From Limnanthes douglasii subsp. nivea (taxonomy: Eukaryota; Streptophyta; Magnoliopsida; Brassicales; Limnanthaceae), in assembly GCA_036936605.1 (NCBI GenBank), contig JAUPFV010000002.1:316154893-316218892 (forward strand): a DNA stretch of 64,000 nt. Reading direction: 5' to 3'. The translations under genes were made by a program, and so were the position numbers. Position 1 is the first letter of the stretch. Every line of letters begins with the position of its first letter. Positions 9,482-19,443 of this stretch are shown one piece after another. The notes beneath the pieces are model-generated. The model did not search any database. It worked only from the letters and a program-made list of their open reading frames with translations, and was not told the origin of the DNA.

Positions 9482-11824
9482 ATGAATCCGGATAATCCAG
9501 AGCTTCCACCAGCTTTGCTCGAAGTGGTGGAAGAGAACGATGAATATACTGTCCAAGAGCGTGACAGGTTGAGGGTTGAAATAGAAGCTCTGAGGGCTGA
9601 GAAGGCCAAGATGGGCATGAAGGAAAAGTCCAAAGCATCAGTTGCTCATCGCTCTGATAACCCTCGAGAGCATGAGGCTTCGAAGACTCATGTGAGCACT
9701 AAAAAGACGCATGCTAGTTCTAAAAAGTCTCACCGGTCCAAGCCTGTGGAGAGTTCTGACTCAAGTTCAGAATCTTCGGACAGCTCCTCGGACAGTGAGG
9801 GGAATGAAAAGTCCTTGTCCTCCAGCAGTGACGAAGGGCGAACCAGGAAAAAACAAAAGCAAGTTAAAAAGTATTCCAGAAAAAGAGACCACCATGGAAG
9901 AATGAAAAGACACATTGGGAAAGGATCATCTCACAGCCGGAGACATATAGACCGGATGCTGGTGGATCCCTTTGCCTTCCATGATGAGCCAGGTATCTTT
10001 GCAACCCCTAATGAGGATACTGCGTTCAGTCGTGGGAGGAACTGGAGGCAATCGCCATTGTCTTCTAAAATTCTGTCCGGAAACCTCCCCAAGAGGTTTG
10101 ATAGCACAAAGATGGAGAAGTACGACGGCAGTACTGATCCAGACAATCATCTGGAGCAATTCAAGAACTTCATGATGAACTTTGATGATGATGATAAACT
10201 ACTCTGCAGGGCATTCTCCCAATCCTTTACGGGGAGTGCTCTGAAGTGGTACAACAGCCTTCCTCAGGGTTGTATCAGAGACTTTGATACCTTTTGGGTG
10301 GCCTTTCGAAGGCAATTTGTGGGAAGTAAGGAGCTCAAGGGCAATGGAGATACCATAATCCATTGTGCCCAAGAGCCAAATGAATCATTGAAAGAATACA
10401 TAAGTCGTTTTGTGAACACAAAGAACGGGCTGGCTGATTGCTTTGAACAAGTGGCAATAGCATCCCTGAGACAAGGTTTGAACCCGGGCAACCTGGCCGA
10501 TTCAGTAACAAGGAAGAAAGCCATGACCTGGGGTGGATTGCTGAATCAAGTCGGCAAGCAAATAAATGTTGATGAAACAAAAAAGACCAGGGTGCACAGG
10601 CAGGTGAGATCCATCCCGGTGACACCAACTCCCCATCAAAACCAGTCCGGAAACAAAGCTAGAGAAACCGGACAGGGGCATGGAAGAGGAAAAGCTCAGT
10701 CTCAACCAGCTGCTCCTGCACAAAGTCAGCTGTCTAGAAACAAAAGGGGGCCGTGGGTCCAACCGGAGTGGTTTGCAGAGCTCAAAGAAAGTGTGGCAAC
10801 CATTTTCGAGAAAACTAAAGATGAAGTACACTACCGGAGACCGGCAACCTTGCAGTCTCCCAGAGAACATCGAAACAGTTCTTTTTGTCAATATCACAAT
10901 GATATTGGCCATACTACTGATGATTGTATAGCCTTGAAACAAGAGGTTCAGAACCTGATTGAAAGAGGGAAATTGGGTGCATACGTTAAAAGAAGAGGAG
11001 GCAACAGGCCTGACAACACTCACCGGGCTGGTCCGGTTAATGCTGCCCCAGAAGGGGCCATGGTAATTGTTGAAAGGTTTGATGTGGAATCAGAATACTT
11101 GGATCCTGATCCAACAAGGAACAGAGTGGGTGCAATAGAGGAACATTCCAGGTCGGTCTCCGGGCTCATTAAATTCTTTGAGTCCTTGACAATTTTCGGA
11201 GGGGACACCGTAACGACTCCTACCACTTCATCAAGAAAAAGACATGTTCATAATTTGGCAACCCAACTAGAAGGGGGCATGACCTCTTATCAATCGTCAA
11301 ATTTATTCCCATTCATTGTCTTCGATGGGGATGATTTGAGAGACATTGCTGGCCCTCATGAAGATGCTGTTGTCATAGGAGCATCGATAGGGGGCAATGA
11401 GATAAGGCGAATCCTGGTAGATACTGGGAGTTCTGCCAATATCCTTTTCCTAGATACTTACAAGAAAATGAAAAATCCAGCTGTGATTCAAAAGTCAGAC
11501 CGATCGATTGTAGGCTTCACGGGCAGTTCAGCTGATGTAATTGGTGAGTTCGAAGAAGAAGTATTGTTGGGCAGAGGCCCTTTCAAGAAAACGGTCAGAA
11601 TACTTTTCATTGTGGTGGACTGTCCCACTTGTTACAATGCTATTCTAGGGAGATCTTGGCTCTCTAGGATGCATGCAGTGGCCTCAACAGTTCATCAGTG
11701 TCTAAAATATGTTGTTCAGGGGCAGGTTGGGGTTGTCCGGAGCAGTCAAAAAGTTGCAAGAGAATGCTATGCTACTGCCTTGGCTCCACGAACGCTGGGG
11801 GCAGTCCGTATGAATGACCAGTAG
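9482..11824 (+). CDS. Gag-protease polyprotein of Tat-like element (copy B)
   Basis: 780 codons, intact. The start MNPDN lies 73 bases after the LTR; copy E also starts MNPDN (43751), which supports this ATG. Residues 1-200 are charged and Ser-rich with a coiled-coil-like start. About 225-370 is the retrotransposon Gag domain (DNHLEQFKNF, ALKWYNSLPQG, FRRQFVGSKE). A zinc knuckle of the C-x2-H-x4-H-x4-C type uses C469, H472, H477 and C482. The aspartic protease follows with D647 in DTGSSA and the ILGRSWL flap-side motif near 722. The product forms the capsid and matures the polyprotein. It ends at UAG 11822-11824, after which coding-like sequence continues in the same frame, so pol is probably made by readthrough. 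Confidence 0.93.
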   Translation: MNPDNPELPPALLEVVEENDEYTVQERDRLRVEIEALRAEKAKMGMKEKSKASVAHRSDNPREHEASKTHVSTKKTHASSKKSHRSKPVESSDSSSESSDSSSDSEGNEKSLSSSSDEGRTRKKQKQVKKYSRKRDHHGRMKRHIGKGSSHSRRHIDRMLVDPFAFHDEPGIFATPNEDTAFSRGRNWRQSPLSSKILSGNLPKRFDSTKMEKYDGSTDPDNHLEQFKNFMMNFDDDDKLLCRAFSQSFTGSALKWYNSLPQGCIRDFDTFWVAFRRQFVGSKELKGNGDTIIHCAQEPNESLKEYISRFVNTKNGLADCFEQVAIASLRQGLNPGNLADSVTRKKAMTWGGLLNQVGKQINVDETKKTRVHRQVRSIPVTPTPHQNQSGNKARETGQGHGRGKAQSQPAAPAQSQLSRNKRGPWVQPEWFAELKESVATIFEKTKDEVHYRRPATLQSPREHRNSSFCQYHNDIGHTTDDCIALKQEVQNLIERGKLGAYVKRRGGNRPDNTHRAGPVNAAPEGAMVIVERFDVESEYLDPDPTRNRVGAIEEHSRSVSGLIKFFESLTIFGGDTVTTPTTSSRKRHVHNLATQLEGGMTSYQSSNLFPFIVFDGDDLRDIAGPHEDAVVIGASIGGNEIRRILVDTGSSANILFLDTYKKMKNPAVIQKSDRSIVGFTGSSADVIGEFEEEVLLGRGPFKKTVRILFIVVDCPTCYNAILGRSWLSRMHAVASTVHQCLKYVVQGQVGVVRSSQKVARECYATALAPRTLGAVRMNDQ

Positions 11825-11871
11825 CAGTTTGAGGGCCTTTCTGGGGGTGAGGGTGAAATTGATGACCCCAG
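11822..11871 (+). promoter_or_regulatory. Candidate stop-codon readthrough site between gag-PR and pol
   Basis: UAG at 11822-11824 is followed by CAG UUU GAG. The same frame continues with pol-like sequence. A possible stem CTGGGGGT/ACCCCAG (11841-11848 with 11865-11871) begins 16 bases downstream. In copy C the equivalent is UAG 27075 then CAG UUU with the same stem, and in copy E UAG 46205 then CAG UUA. CAR-YYA after UAG is the known plant-virus readthrough context; E fits it exactly, and B and C differ at the last base. Readthrough itself is inferred. Confidence 0.6.
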
Positions 11872-14800
11872 GGAGACCCCCGGAGTGTTGATGCCGGTTG
11901 AGGAAGTTGAGACACACTGCTTAGAAGAAGGGAAATTTGTCAAGATAGGGTCCAAAATGCCACAAGTGTTGAAAGAAGAGATGTTAAAATTCTTAAAAGA
12001 CCATCAGCATGTCTTTGCTTGGTGCAATGCTGATGTTACTGGAGTTCCATCATAGGTGATTTCCCATCACCTATCTGTCCGGAGAGATGTGGCACCTGTG
12101 GTGCAAAAAAGGAGAGCTTTCTCAAAAGAAAAGGCTGATGTCATTGTACAAGAGGTTGACAAACTCACAAAGATGGGGCACATTAAAGAATCTCAGTACC
12201 CTTTGTGGACTGCCAATCCAGTCTTGGTAAAAAAGAAGAACGGTAAATGGCGAATGTGCATTGACTTCACAGATCTCAATCGAGCTTGCCCAAAAGACTT
12301 GTATCCGGTTCCCCGGATAGATCAGTTGGTAGATTCTACTTCTGGGAACAAGCTACTCTCCTTTATGGATGCTTTCTCCGGGTACAATCAGATCCAGGTG
12401 GATCCAAGAGATCAAGAGCATACCACTTTTGTTACTGATAGAGGATTACACTGCTACAAGGTGATGCCTTTTGGTTTGAAAAATGCTGGGGCTACTTATC
12501 AAAGGTTAGTCAATAAAACCTTTGCTGATCAAATTGGAAGAAATATGGAGGTTTACATTGACGATATGATGGTGAAAAGTGTGGATGAGCAGCTACACTT
12601 GTCCGACCTCCAGGAGACTTTTGCCAACCTGGCCAAGGTGAATTTAAAGCTAAATCCTGAAAAATGTGTGTTCGGAGTGCAGTCCGGGAAGTTCTTAGGG
12701 TACATTATAAGTGAGCATGGAATCCAGCCCGACCCGGACCAACTCAATGCTTTGTTTCAAATGGAGCCTCCTCGAAATGTTAAAGAAGTGCAGCGGTTAA
12801 CGGGGAGGTTAGCAGCTTTGAACAGGTTTATTTCTAGGTCTTCGGACAGATGTGCTCCTTTCTTTCAAACTTTGAAAGGTGCAAAGGGGTTTGAATGGAC
12901 ACCACAGTGTGATGAGGCGTTCAATGAAATTAAGAAACATCTGTCCTCTCCGAAGACTTTATTCAAACCAATCGATGGGGAGACTCTATTTGTGTATCTG
13001 GCTGTTTCAAGTTGTGCCATCAGTGCTGCGTTAGTTAGGGAGGTTGATGGGTATCCTCACCCAGTATACTACATCAGCAAAAGCCTGATTGATGCTGAAC
13101 GCCGTTACTTGAAACTCGAGAAACTAGCATTGGCCTTGGTGATAGCTGCAAGAAAGATGAGGCCTTATTTTCAGGCTCACCCTATTGTTGTCCGGACATC
13201 CTTCCCTTTAAAGAATGTCCTTCAAAAAGCGGATATTTCGAGCAGAATGACAAAGTGGTCAGTAGAGTTGGGGGACTTCGACATAGACTTTGCTCCTCGA
13301 ACAGCAGTAAAAGCTCAAGCTGTGGCTGATTTTTTGGTCGAATTCCATTCTGATAGGGACTCAGAGCAACCTGCTGATTCAAAAGACAAAAAAGTGTGGA
13401 TTGTCCGAACAGATGGAGGATCCAGTGCCACAGGATCTGGGGCAGGAATATGTCTTACCTCTCCTTATGGGGACAACATGTTTCAAGCTATTTGTTTTGC
13501 TTTTAGGGCGTCCAATAACGAGTCCGAATACGAAGCAGCTATAGCTGGATTAAAATTGGCTTACATTTGTGGAGCAAAAAGGGTCAAGCTACTAAGCGAC
13601 TCCCAATTGCTTGTCCACCACGCCTTGGGCCTATCAGAAGCTAGAAAAGAACAGTTAATTAAGTATTTACTTCTCTTGAAAAATGAGGCAATGAAGTTTA
13701 AAGCTGTTGTCTATGAGCATATTCCCCGGGCAGAGAATGAACTGGCAGACTCATTGGCAACGATAGCATACACGGAGTCCTATCCATGGATCCATGTGCT
13801 TGAAAGTCCTTCTATTCAACTTAATGAAGGGGAGAAAGAGGAGGTCTTTGAAATACAAGTAAATCAGCCTCAGGATTGGAGGTCTCCTCTTATCCAATAT
13901 CTGTCCGATGGCGTCGTACCCTTGGTTAAATCACAAGCCAGAACGTTAAAACACAAGGCTCATGGTTTCATCATGATTAGAGAGGTCTTGTACAAGAAAT
14001 CCTATAGCAAACCTCTCCTACGCTGTTTAGGAGATCATGAGTCACAAATGGTTCTCTCCGAATTACATGATGGTGAGGGGTCAGCCCATTGTGGATTTAG
14101 AGCGTAAACAAGAAGGGTGCTTCTCTCCGGATATTATTGGCCTTCAATAATGAAAGATGCCAAGGAACTGGTAAGAAGGTGTGATCCATGCCAGAGGTAC
14201 AGCAATGAAATTCATGTACCAGCCATTCCTATGGAATCGATTTCTGAGCCTATCCCTTTTGCTCGATGGGGATTAGACTTAGTTGGGCCTCTTCCTATGG
14301 CGTCCGGAGGGTGTAAAACCATAATCGTAGCCATTGACTACTTTTCGAAGTGGATAGAAGCAGCCCCCTTGGCAGGGACAACATCAAAGGCTGTTATAAA
14401 ATTCATTATATCCAACATATGTTGCAGATTTGGTGTCCCTCAGAGAATAACAACAGATAATGGGCCACAGTTTGACAACAGAGAAATGGAGAGCTTCTGT
14501 GCCTCAAGGGGTATTCAGCACTGCTTTTCTTCACCATTCCACCCACAAGCTAATGGGCAAGTTGAGGTGGCTAATAGAACAATACTGTCCGGCTTAAAGA
14601 AAAATCTGGAAGGGGCTGCTGGAAAGTGGCCTAGTTATTTACAAGAAGTCTTGTGGGCCTACCGGACAACGCCTGGGGCTGCCACACAAGAATCACCTTT
14701 TGCCTTGGTCTATGGGATGGATGCAGTAGCTCGTATAGAGAAGACACTCCCCTCTTTTCGTGTTCATAACTTCTCCGGACAGGCTAACGAAATAGCAATC

Positions 14801-15112
14801 AGAAATCAGCTTGATTTGATTGAAGAAAGGCGAGTAAAAGCTCATCTTAGAATGACACACTATCAGGGCTTGATGAGAAGCAGGTTTGCTTCCAAGGTTA
14901 AAAGAAGAGACTTTCAACCAGGAGATAAAGTATTGAGGAAAGTTTTCTTGCATACCAAGGAAAAACTCTTCGGAAAGCTGGCCCCGACTTGGGAGGGTCC
15001 GTATACTGTGGTTGAAAGAATCAAGCCTGGCACATACTGGCTGGAAGACAAAGATGGCAGGGTTTTAACTCACCCTTGGAATATTGAACACCTTCGAATG
15101 TACCTAGAATAA
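11825..15112 (+). pseudogene. Pol polyprotein: RT, two RNase H, integrase (copy B), two nonsense codons
   Basis: Same frame as gag up to the UAG. RT (about 12116-12840) has KWRMCIDFTDLNRAC, FMDAFSGYNQ and the catalytic YIDD at 12554-12565. The gypsy-type RNase H (12960-13345) is followed by a second RNase H (13393-13770) with RTDGGS, ESEYEA, SDSQL and ADSLA acidic sites, the Tat hallmark. Integrase has HCGF and CDPCQR for zinc binding, GLDLVGPLP, TTDNGPQF and NGQVEV for the DDE site, and an intact C-terminal domain ending at 15112. Two codons interrupt it: TAG 12053-12055, where C reads a sense codon, and TAA 14105-14107 inside the zinc-binding domain, where C reads Leu. Otherwise it is open. 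As it stands it cannot give full-length Pol. Confidence 0.9.
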
Positions 15113-15550
15113 AATCTATGTAAATATTTACTTGTTTGAATATCCATGTAAATATTTGGGGGCATACCACTTCCTCTCTTCGGCGCCACGAAGAGCTTTT
15201 AATAAAACTTGGAGCCTTCTTAAACAATTTTCTAAGTTTTTACAAAATTCTGTTGATTGCCATACTACCCGGACTGAAAGATCTAAGGGCTATTTAAATT
15301 CTAGCCAGAGAAATTAAACACTCTCACAATACGAAGTATTTAGGCAAACCGTGGAATAAGAGAAAGGTTGTGCAAGATAAAACATTCATTCAATAAACTT
15401 AAAGTTGCCTTGGCCTTCCAAGGACTTTTTGAACAAGTTTAAACATAATACAAAACTCTGTCCGGATAAAACGGACAGCATCACAAAAAAGGTGCCTTGG
15501 CCTTCCAAGGACTTTGGTTCAAACAAAAATTAAACAAAACAAGTTATAAA
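15113..15550. other. Convergent intergenic region with twin hairpins (copy B)
   Basis: No gene. At about 15172-15205 lies the conserved block ending CTTTTAATAAAAC. Two copies of the hairpin CCTTGGCCTTCCAAGG (6-bp stem, CCTT loop) lie at 15408-15423 and 15495-15510, inside a repeated segment GCCTTGGCCTTCCAAGGAC. The first can extend through AAGT/ACTT pairing. Copy C keeps both hairpins at 30627-30642 and about 30710-30725. They lie just beyond the stop of the antisense gene, so they would be in its 3'UTR. A role in 3'-end formation or RNA packaging is inference. Confidence 0.6.
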
Positions 15551-18514
15551 CTAAGGAAGAGCCTTCGAAGACGGCTCACCCACATGTGTGTTCTTGTCTT
15601 TAATATCACTCTTCTCTTCGACTTTTTTCTTGCCTTTAGGGTCGATCTCTTCCTCCCCAGGGCTCTCTCCAGTTTCTTCTTCATCACCAGATGAAGGCTC
15701 ATCAGAATACCCCTCGTCATCAGCCATGGTCCAGTATGGGAGATCGTCATCGTCTACGTAACGCCATAAGTCCCCTAGTCTTCTCTTCGGGAACTTCTCG
15801 TGAAACAGAAGGACCATGTCGGACTTCACCTTTTCAATCAATAATTCCTCACTCCGAATCATCTCTTTGGCATAAGCGTTGATTTTGCCCTTGATCATCG
15901 CCTCCTGATCCTTCACCAGAGCAGCCTTCTCCTCAACAGCTTGAGTCACTGCATTCTCTAAAGCAAGCTTGTCAGTAGTCAGATTGGTGACAAGTTTCTC
16001 TTTTGCTGCAGTCTCATCTTTTGAGGTTTTCAAGTCCTTCTCCAACTCGGACAGCTTAGCCCGGAGATCTTCTAGGGTTTTCTCTAAAGAGGCAACTTTT
16101 GTGTTGCTTTCATCTTTACTTCTCTTCAGCTGTTCGTTCGACTCCTTAAGCAGGTCAACCTGGGTAGTGGCACCCCGGAGGTTATCGGACAGTTTCTCCT
16201 TCTCAGACTTAAGCTCCTTAATGGTTTCTGCCTGACTCCGGACTTGCCTTTCCAGGGTGAGCACAGGTTGCACGTTGCTAAGGAGGGAATGAGCTATGAT
16301 ATCCCTTTCGCTGGAGACCAAGAAAGTTTTGCCATTGAAATTCACCGTGTTGGAATTACTTGGAGGAACATATGGCCCTGCAAACTCATCCTTAGACAAA
16401 CCAAGGAAGTAGTCACCTAGAGGACCCAGGCCGGTGACATCCACTTCATCCATGTTGATCTCTCCCCGTTCAATATCATCAGTGTGAAGCTCCCCTGGAA
16501 TCCCTTCGTTAAGGTTTTCTGGGATCTCTTCGGCTAATGTAGGATCAACTGGAAAAGTGGGCTCCGGGTCCCGGAGAGCAAATTCTTCTTCTTGAGAAGT
16601 TTTCTTCTTTTTTACTTCTCTCTCAACACCCTCGCTTACTTGCTTACGGGTTTGTTTGGAGACCCTCGTAGGTTTTGAGGGGGTCTCTCCGTGTTTCTTA
16701 CTTTCCACTTCTACCACCTGTAGAAGGCTTGCATCAACTTGAACTGGAATTGGCACCTCTGTGTCAGTTAGGGCCTTTTTCTCTGAATCTCCTGCTGTTT
16801 TCCTCCCTTTCTTCTTCTGGCCCTTCATCTTACTTGGGGCTTTGGCCCGGGCAGGGAGGAAAAGGGTCCCATCGAGCTCATGAGACCTTCTCAGCACTAT
16901 GTCGTCATCAGGAGGGGTGGAGAACTCCTCCCATGTTAAATCCCTCCGACCTGTGGTGTTCCACAGGTGAGATCTGGCTAAGTTTCCCGGAGTGAAAGCC
17001 TTGTGAAACCGGTTCTCCCAGTTCTCTGCGGCCCATGCGTTTATCTTTCCACAGGTATCCTGTCCGGCTTTCGCATAGTCTCCGAATTCTTTTGGCAGTT
17101 CTAGCAAAACGAAAAAAATGACTAGTGAGTGAAAGTTTAAAGAAGGGAAAATTCGAACAGAAACTTAAAGAAAGAGCTTACGATCACTTCTCCATCTGCT
17201 TCGGAGAAGGCTAGGATTCTCTCCGACTTTAATCTTCTGGCCATTCTCCCATGAGCCACTTATGAACAAAAACTGGCTCCTCCATTTATTCTCCGACTCC
17301 AGGAGATCATCGACAGCTTTCAAGTTGTTCCCCATATTAAAGTGATAAAATGGGAACTGGTGGTGTTTGCACAGATTGGCAACAGCAGCGAACTCTTCCA
17401 TTGGAAGAGGAATTCCGGACAGCCTGGATGCCATAATGCATGACATCAAGGTGTACCATCCGTTGGGGCTCAGCTGCGATGGACATAACTTCACCAAATG
17501 GAAATAGCGCACTATTTCTGGATCCAATGGGAACCTGAGTCCCCAATTTAGCAGCTCCGTAAAAAATACGATCTCATTCCTCTTGCAATCCATCGGGGTC
17601 TCCGGGTCAATAGGAATTCGGATCTTTACGTTTTCAGGGATTCCCCACTTAGTGCGAAGTCGTCCCAGGTCTCTAGTATGAATAAACGAGTACTTGGTTT
17701 TCAACAAAGACAGAAGATACTTGGACTCTACCTTATGAAAGCAGGGCCCAACTCTCCCTTCAAGGCTCTCCGGCAGGTCCGGACGCCTTAGATACAACTC
17801 TTCTTTGCCTTTCTTGGCAACAACTATGGCAGTTTCAGCTTGTCCGGAAGACTCGGACTCAAATCTGACCTCCTCAGTGGAGTCTTCCATCCTTTCCTCC
17901 ATTACAGTTGGAGGAGCTTCTGCAGAAACAGCCCGGGGAGGGATGAAGCTTGGCACAGCTGATCCTCCGGACTGTAGGCTAGATGTGTGTTTTTGAGTTC
18001 TTACCTCAGTTTGAGTTTCTGAGGTCGAGGTTTCCTTAGGAGGTAGTGGACTGCTAGCCTCCGGACCGACTGCCCTTTCCCGGAGAGTCCTAACAGCTGA
18101 CCCTGACTCTGATTCGCTAGTTTTCTTTGAGGAAAGTCCTTTAACCAGTCTGCTTGGTCTTTTCATAATCAGCTTGTCTGGAGAATGATCGGAGTCGGAC
18201 CCCATGGCAATAAAAGTAGACTTTTTTCTGACACTTGTAGCAGTAACCCCCGGTTCAACAATGGGGATAGACTCTTGAACTGAAGAGTCTGAAACGATGG
18301 GAGAGAGTGTTGTTCGAAAGAGCTTTCTAGGTTTTGTACCCTTTGAGGAAGACGAACCTCTATCAGATTCTTCAATCGAAGGGGCTGGTTTCTCGACAGG
18401 CGATGGTGGAAGCCCTGCTGCAAGCCTTTTCTCTTTTTCGACCCTTTGAGCTTTCTCTAGTTCTGAAAGATTGAGCCAGCCACCCTTGATTAAAGCTGTT
18501 CTTGCTGTGAACAT
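15551..18514 (-). CDS. Antisense gene of Tat-like element, two exons, intact (copy B)
   Basis: Minus-strand gene, exon 1 18514-17182 and exon 2 17100-15551. Joining them across an 81-nt intron leaves about 960 codons open. It starts MFTARTALIKGGWLNLSELE, the same start as copy C. Residues 30-240 are Ser/Pro-rich and probably disordered, with the conserved short motif FIAMGSDSD. About 250-440 is a folded domain (LNWGLRFPLDPEI, KLCPSQLSPNGWYTLM, MASRLSGIPLPMEEF) resembling the plant 'putative gypsy type transposon' (Transposase_28-like) family. Exon 2 has Lys-rich clusters suggesting nuclear import, then about 130 residues of coiled coil and an acidic tail. Plant Tat elements are known to carry extra ORFs, some antisense; the role is unknown. 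Being intact in the youngest copy suggests recent selection. Confidence 0.82.
17101..17181 (-). other. Intron of antisense gene (copy B), 81 nt
   Basis: On the minus strand the donor reads GATC|GTAAGC and the acceptor TTTTGCTAG|AACTGCC. The interior is T-rich, as in plant introns. It splits a codon after base 1; removing it joins exon 1 (444 codons plus one base) to exon 2 in frame. Without splicing the reading stops 16 bases into the intron. Confidence 0.82.
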
Positions 18515-18602
18515 AAAACGATTAAGGAAATTTTAAGATTTTAGAGAGATGAAGTTTTGAGTAAAATGGCAAAGTGAAAATGAGACTGTGAAAGATGAAT
18601 AG

Positions 18603-18610
18603 TATTTATA
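18603..18610 (-). promoter_or_regulatory. TATA box of antisense gene (copy B)
   Basis: The minus strand reads ACTATAAATACT, 89 bases upstream of the antisense ATG at 18514. The leader between is CT-rich. The same element is present in copies C, D and E. Confidence 0.7.
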
Positions 18611-18774
18611 GTAAAAGTGAAAAAGGGGGTTTGATTCCTAGGAGAATCCGAAAAGTTGGGCAATGATTAAAAGACGGCGCTGACATCATCAAAAGCATTT
18701 AAAGAAGTTACCTATTCAATAAAGTGGTGTAATTTTCGAGGTAGAAAAACGGCTGGAGTGACCAACCAGAGGGT

Positions 18775-18784
18775 GACACGTGTC
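18775..18784. promoter_or_regulatory. G-box palindrome upstream of antisense promoter (copy B)
   Basis: GACACGTGTC, a perfect 10-base palindrome with a CACGTG core (the bZIP/bHLH site class), lies about 165 bases upstream of the antisense TATA box. The surrounding block, from ACGGCTG to ACCGTTTA, is conserved in copy C near 33966-34040, where the core is mutated to CACGTA. Confidence 0.5.
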
Positions 18785-18926
18785 CCACTACTTCTGACAA
18801 AGAACCGTTTAGAATTCGTAACGGTTGGGCTGTCCGGGCCTGTCTCAACTCTCTTCGAATCGGAAAACCACTTCTCAAATCGGACTGTTTTTCAGTTCTT
18901 TAACAAGGACACTTGTTCAAATACCT

Positions 18927-18940
18927 AAAAAAGGGGCTCC
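18927..18940 (+). other. Polypurine tract (copy B)
   Basis: AAAAAAGGGGCTCC immediately before the 3' LTR, the plus-strand primer site of LTR elements. Copy C has AAAAAAGGGACTAC at 34162-34175 in the same place. Confidence 0.85.
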
Positions 18941-19443
18941 TGATGAGTCCGAATTCGAAAAGCTCCCCGGAAGGGTAGTCCAAAGTAAATCACCCCGTAA
19001 AACCGGACAGACTCCATGACTTCAATTCGAACAGCACTGGTTGAACCAGACAGATGATTTTGAACACTGCAAATATAAGGCAGTTCGAACTATGACTAAA
19101 GTACTAAAATACCTAAACACTATCTGACTAAGCTGTCTATTCACTTACTTAAAACTTGTGGGTCTTTAAACATGACCCGGGTCCATTAAACTTGACCCGA
19201 AAGCCCATAAGGGCCCAAATCTTACACTATAAATGCCCAACCACCAGCATTAACTAGGGGGAAGAAAAATTAACTGCTGCCAGGCTGCTTAATCCTCTCT
19301 CCACCCTTGAAACACTTTGAAACACCTTGAAATATATCAAAACACCCTTAAACACCACCACACCACCGTGAAACACCCTTACGCCGCCTTAAAACTCCAC
19401 TTAAAATTACCAGCCTACCCTCAGGCTACTTTTATCCACACCA
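18941..19443 (+). repeat. 3' LTR (copy B)
   Basis: 503 bp, one base different from the 5' LTR (A19048), with a TATA box at about 19228-19234. It is followed by the second copy of the target duplication ACAAT (19444-19448), after which the copia RT resumes. Confidence 0.96.

Larger units (their letters stand above)
8906..19443 (+). mobile_element. Tat-like Ty3/gypsy retrotransposon, complete and young (copy B)
   Basis: 10,538 bp. Two 503-bp LTRs (8906-9408 and 18941-19443) begin TGATGAGTCCG and end CCACACCA. They are flanked by a 5-bp duplication ACAAT (8901-8905 and 19444-19448). By eye the LTRs differ at a single base (G9013 versus A19048), so insertion is very recent. Internal order: primer site, gag-protease, in-frame UAG, RT, two RNase H domains, integrase, convergent antisense gene with intron, purine tract. 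The second RNase H and the primer-site type place it in the Tat lineage. It sits inside the copia RT gene. Confidence 0.96.

Noticed and set aside
9711..11226. Several 60-170 codon ORFs on both strands inside gag of copy B
   Set aside because: They overlap the intact 780-codon gag-protease frame and have no domain features.
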